NCBI GenBank assembly: GCA_963801035.1
Contig: CAWDDF010000010.1
Coordinates: 362,716 to 426,715 of the forward strand
Direction of reading: 5' to 3'
Source of the DNA: JACCZX01 sp963801035
GTDB lineage: Bacteria; Pseudomonadota; Gammaproteobacteria; Burkholderiales; Burkholderiaceae_F
Length of the DNA stretch: 64,000 nt
Below, one piece after another: positions 63,991 through 64,000 of the stretch (position 1 is the stretch's first letter; each line of letters opens with the position of its first letter). The notes under the pieces were generated by a model. That model was given only the letters and a program-made list of their open reading frames with translations. It did no database searches and was not told the origin of the DNA. A program made the position numbers and the translations under genes.

Positions 63991-64000
63991 CAAGCCTTCT

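Overview
The window looks like a chromosomal segment of a GC-rich betaproteobacterium, most likely Burkholderiales. It has a Bug-type tripartite tricarboxylate receptor, two Burkholderiales-style general porins, Coq7, the erpA/anmK/M23/tyrS and glyA-nrdR-rib-nusB-thiL blocks, and a pilGHIJ-chpA block beside rubredoxin. Nearly all of it is housekeeping DNA. No prophage, insertion sequence, tRNA, rRNA or CRISPR array was found.

Layout. 1-8 kb: a truncated CoA ligase, a Bug receptor, glpK-glpD, two porins on the minus strand and coq7. 8-16 kb: OsmC, rplM-rpsI, a DUF6776 protein with a bactofilin, erpA, anmK, an M23 peptidase and tyrS. 16-28 kb: fatty acid desaturase, YbhB/YbcL protein, histidine phosphatase, a ZTP riboswitch before glyA, nrdR, riboflavin genes, nusB, thiL, pncC and a haloacetate-dehalogenase-like hydrolase. 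28-35 kb: CorC-type protein, pyrF, EamA transporter, M48 peptidase plus DUF898 protein, and groES-groEL under a CIRCE operator. 35-42 kb: an orphan Cas6e-like protein, dacB, a redoxin with DsbD, hemL-thiE. 42-52.5 kb: rubredoxin and the Pil-Chp chemosensory system of twitching motility. 53-64 kb: yqgE-ruvX-pyrR-pyrB-pyrC'-plsC, apaH, then galU, a WecA-type transferase, a glycosyltransferase, a UDP-glucuronate 4-epimerase and UDP-glucose dehydrogenase. The last group makes UDP-Glc, UDP-GlcA and UDP-GalA and starts a lipid-linked surface glycan.

Most notable signals. (1) The 232-residue protein at 35324-36022 carries the hallmarks of the CRISPR RNA-processing enzyme Cas6e/CasE (a conserved His in the first helix and the C-terminal Gly-rich loop), yet no CRISPR array or other cas gene is present. 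(2) Two copies of an unnamed ~430-450 bp composite palindromic repeat lie just after the stop codons of tyrS and chpA. They share arms and architecture, but each has its own inner sequence, present twice in inverted orientation. Further palindromes sit between ribD and ribE and at the groEL 3' end. (3) A ZTP (pfl) riboswitch precedes glyA. (4) PyrC' lacks the catalytic metal-binding histidines and RibBA lacks the GTP cyclohydrolase II zinc cysteines.

Quality caution. At least eight genes, several normally indispensable (pyrF, the M23 peptidase, chpA), are each broken by single-base shifts, some in short homopolymers. This pattern is best explained by residual sequencing or assembly indels, so I annotate these as single genes spanning the shift.
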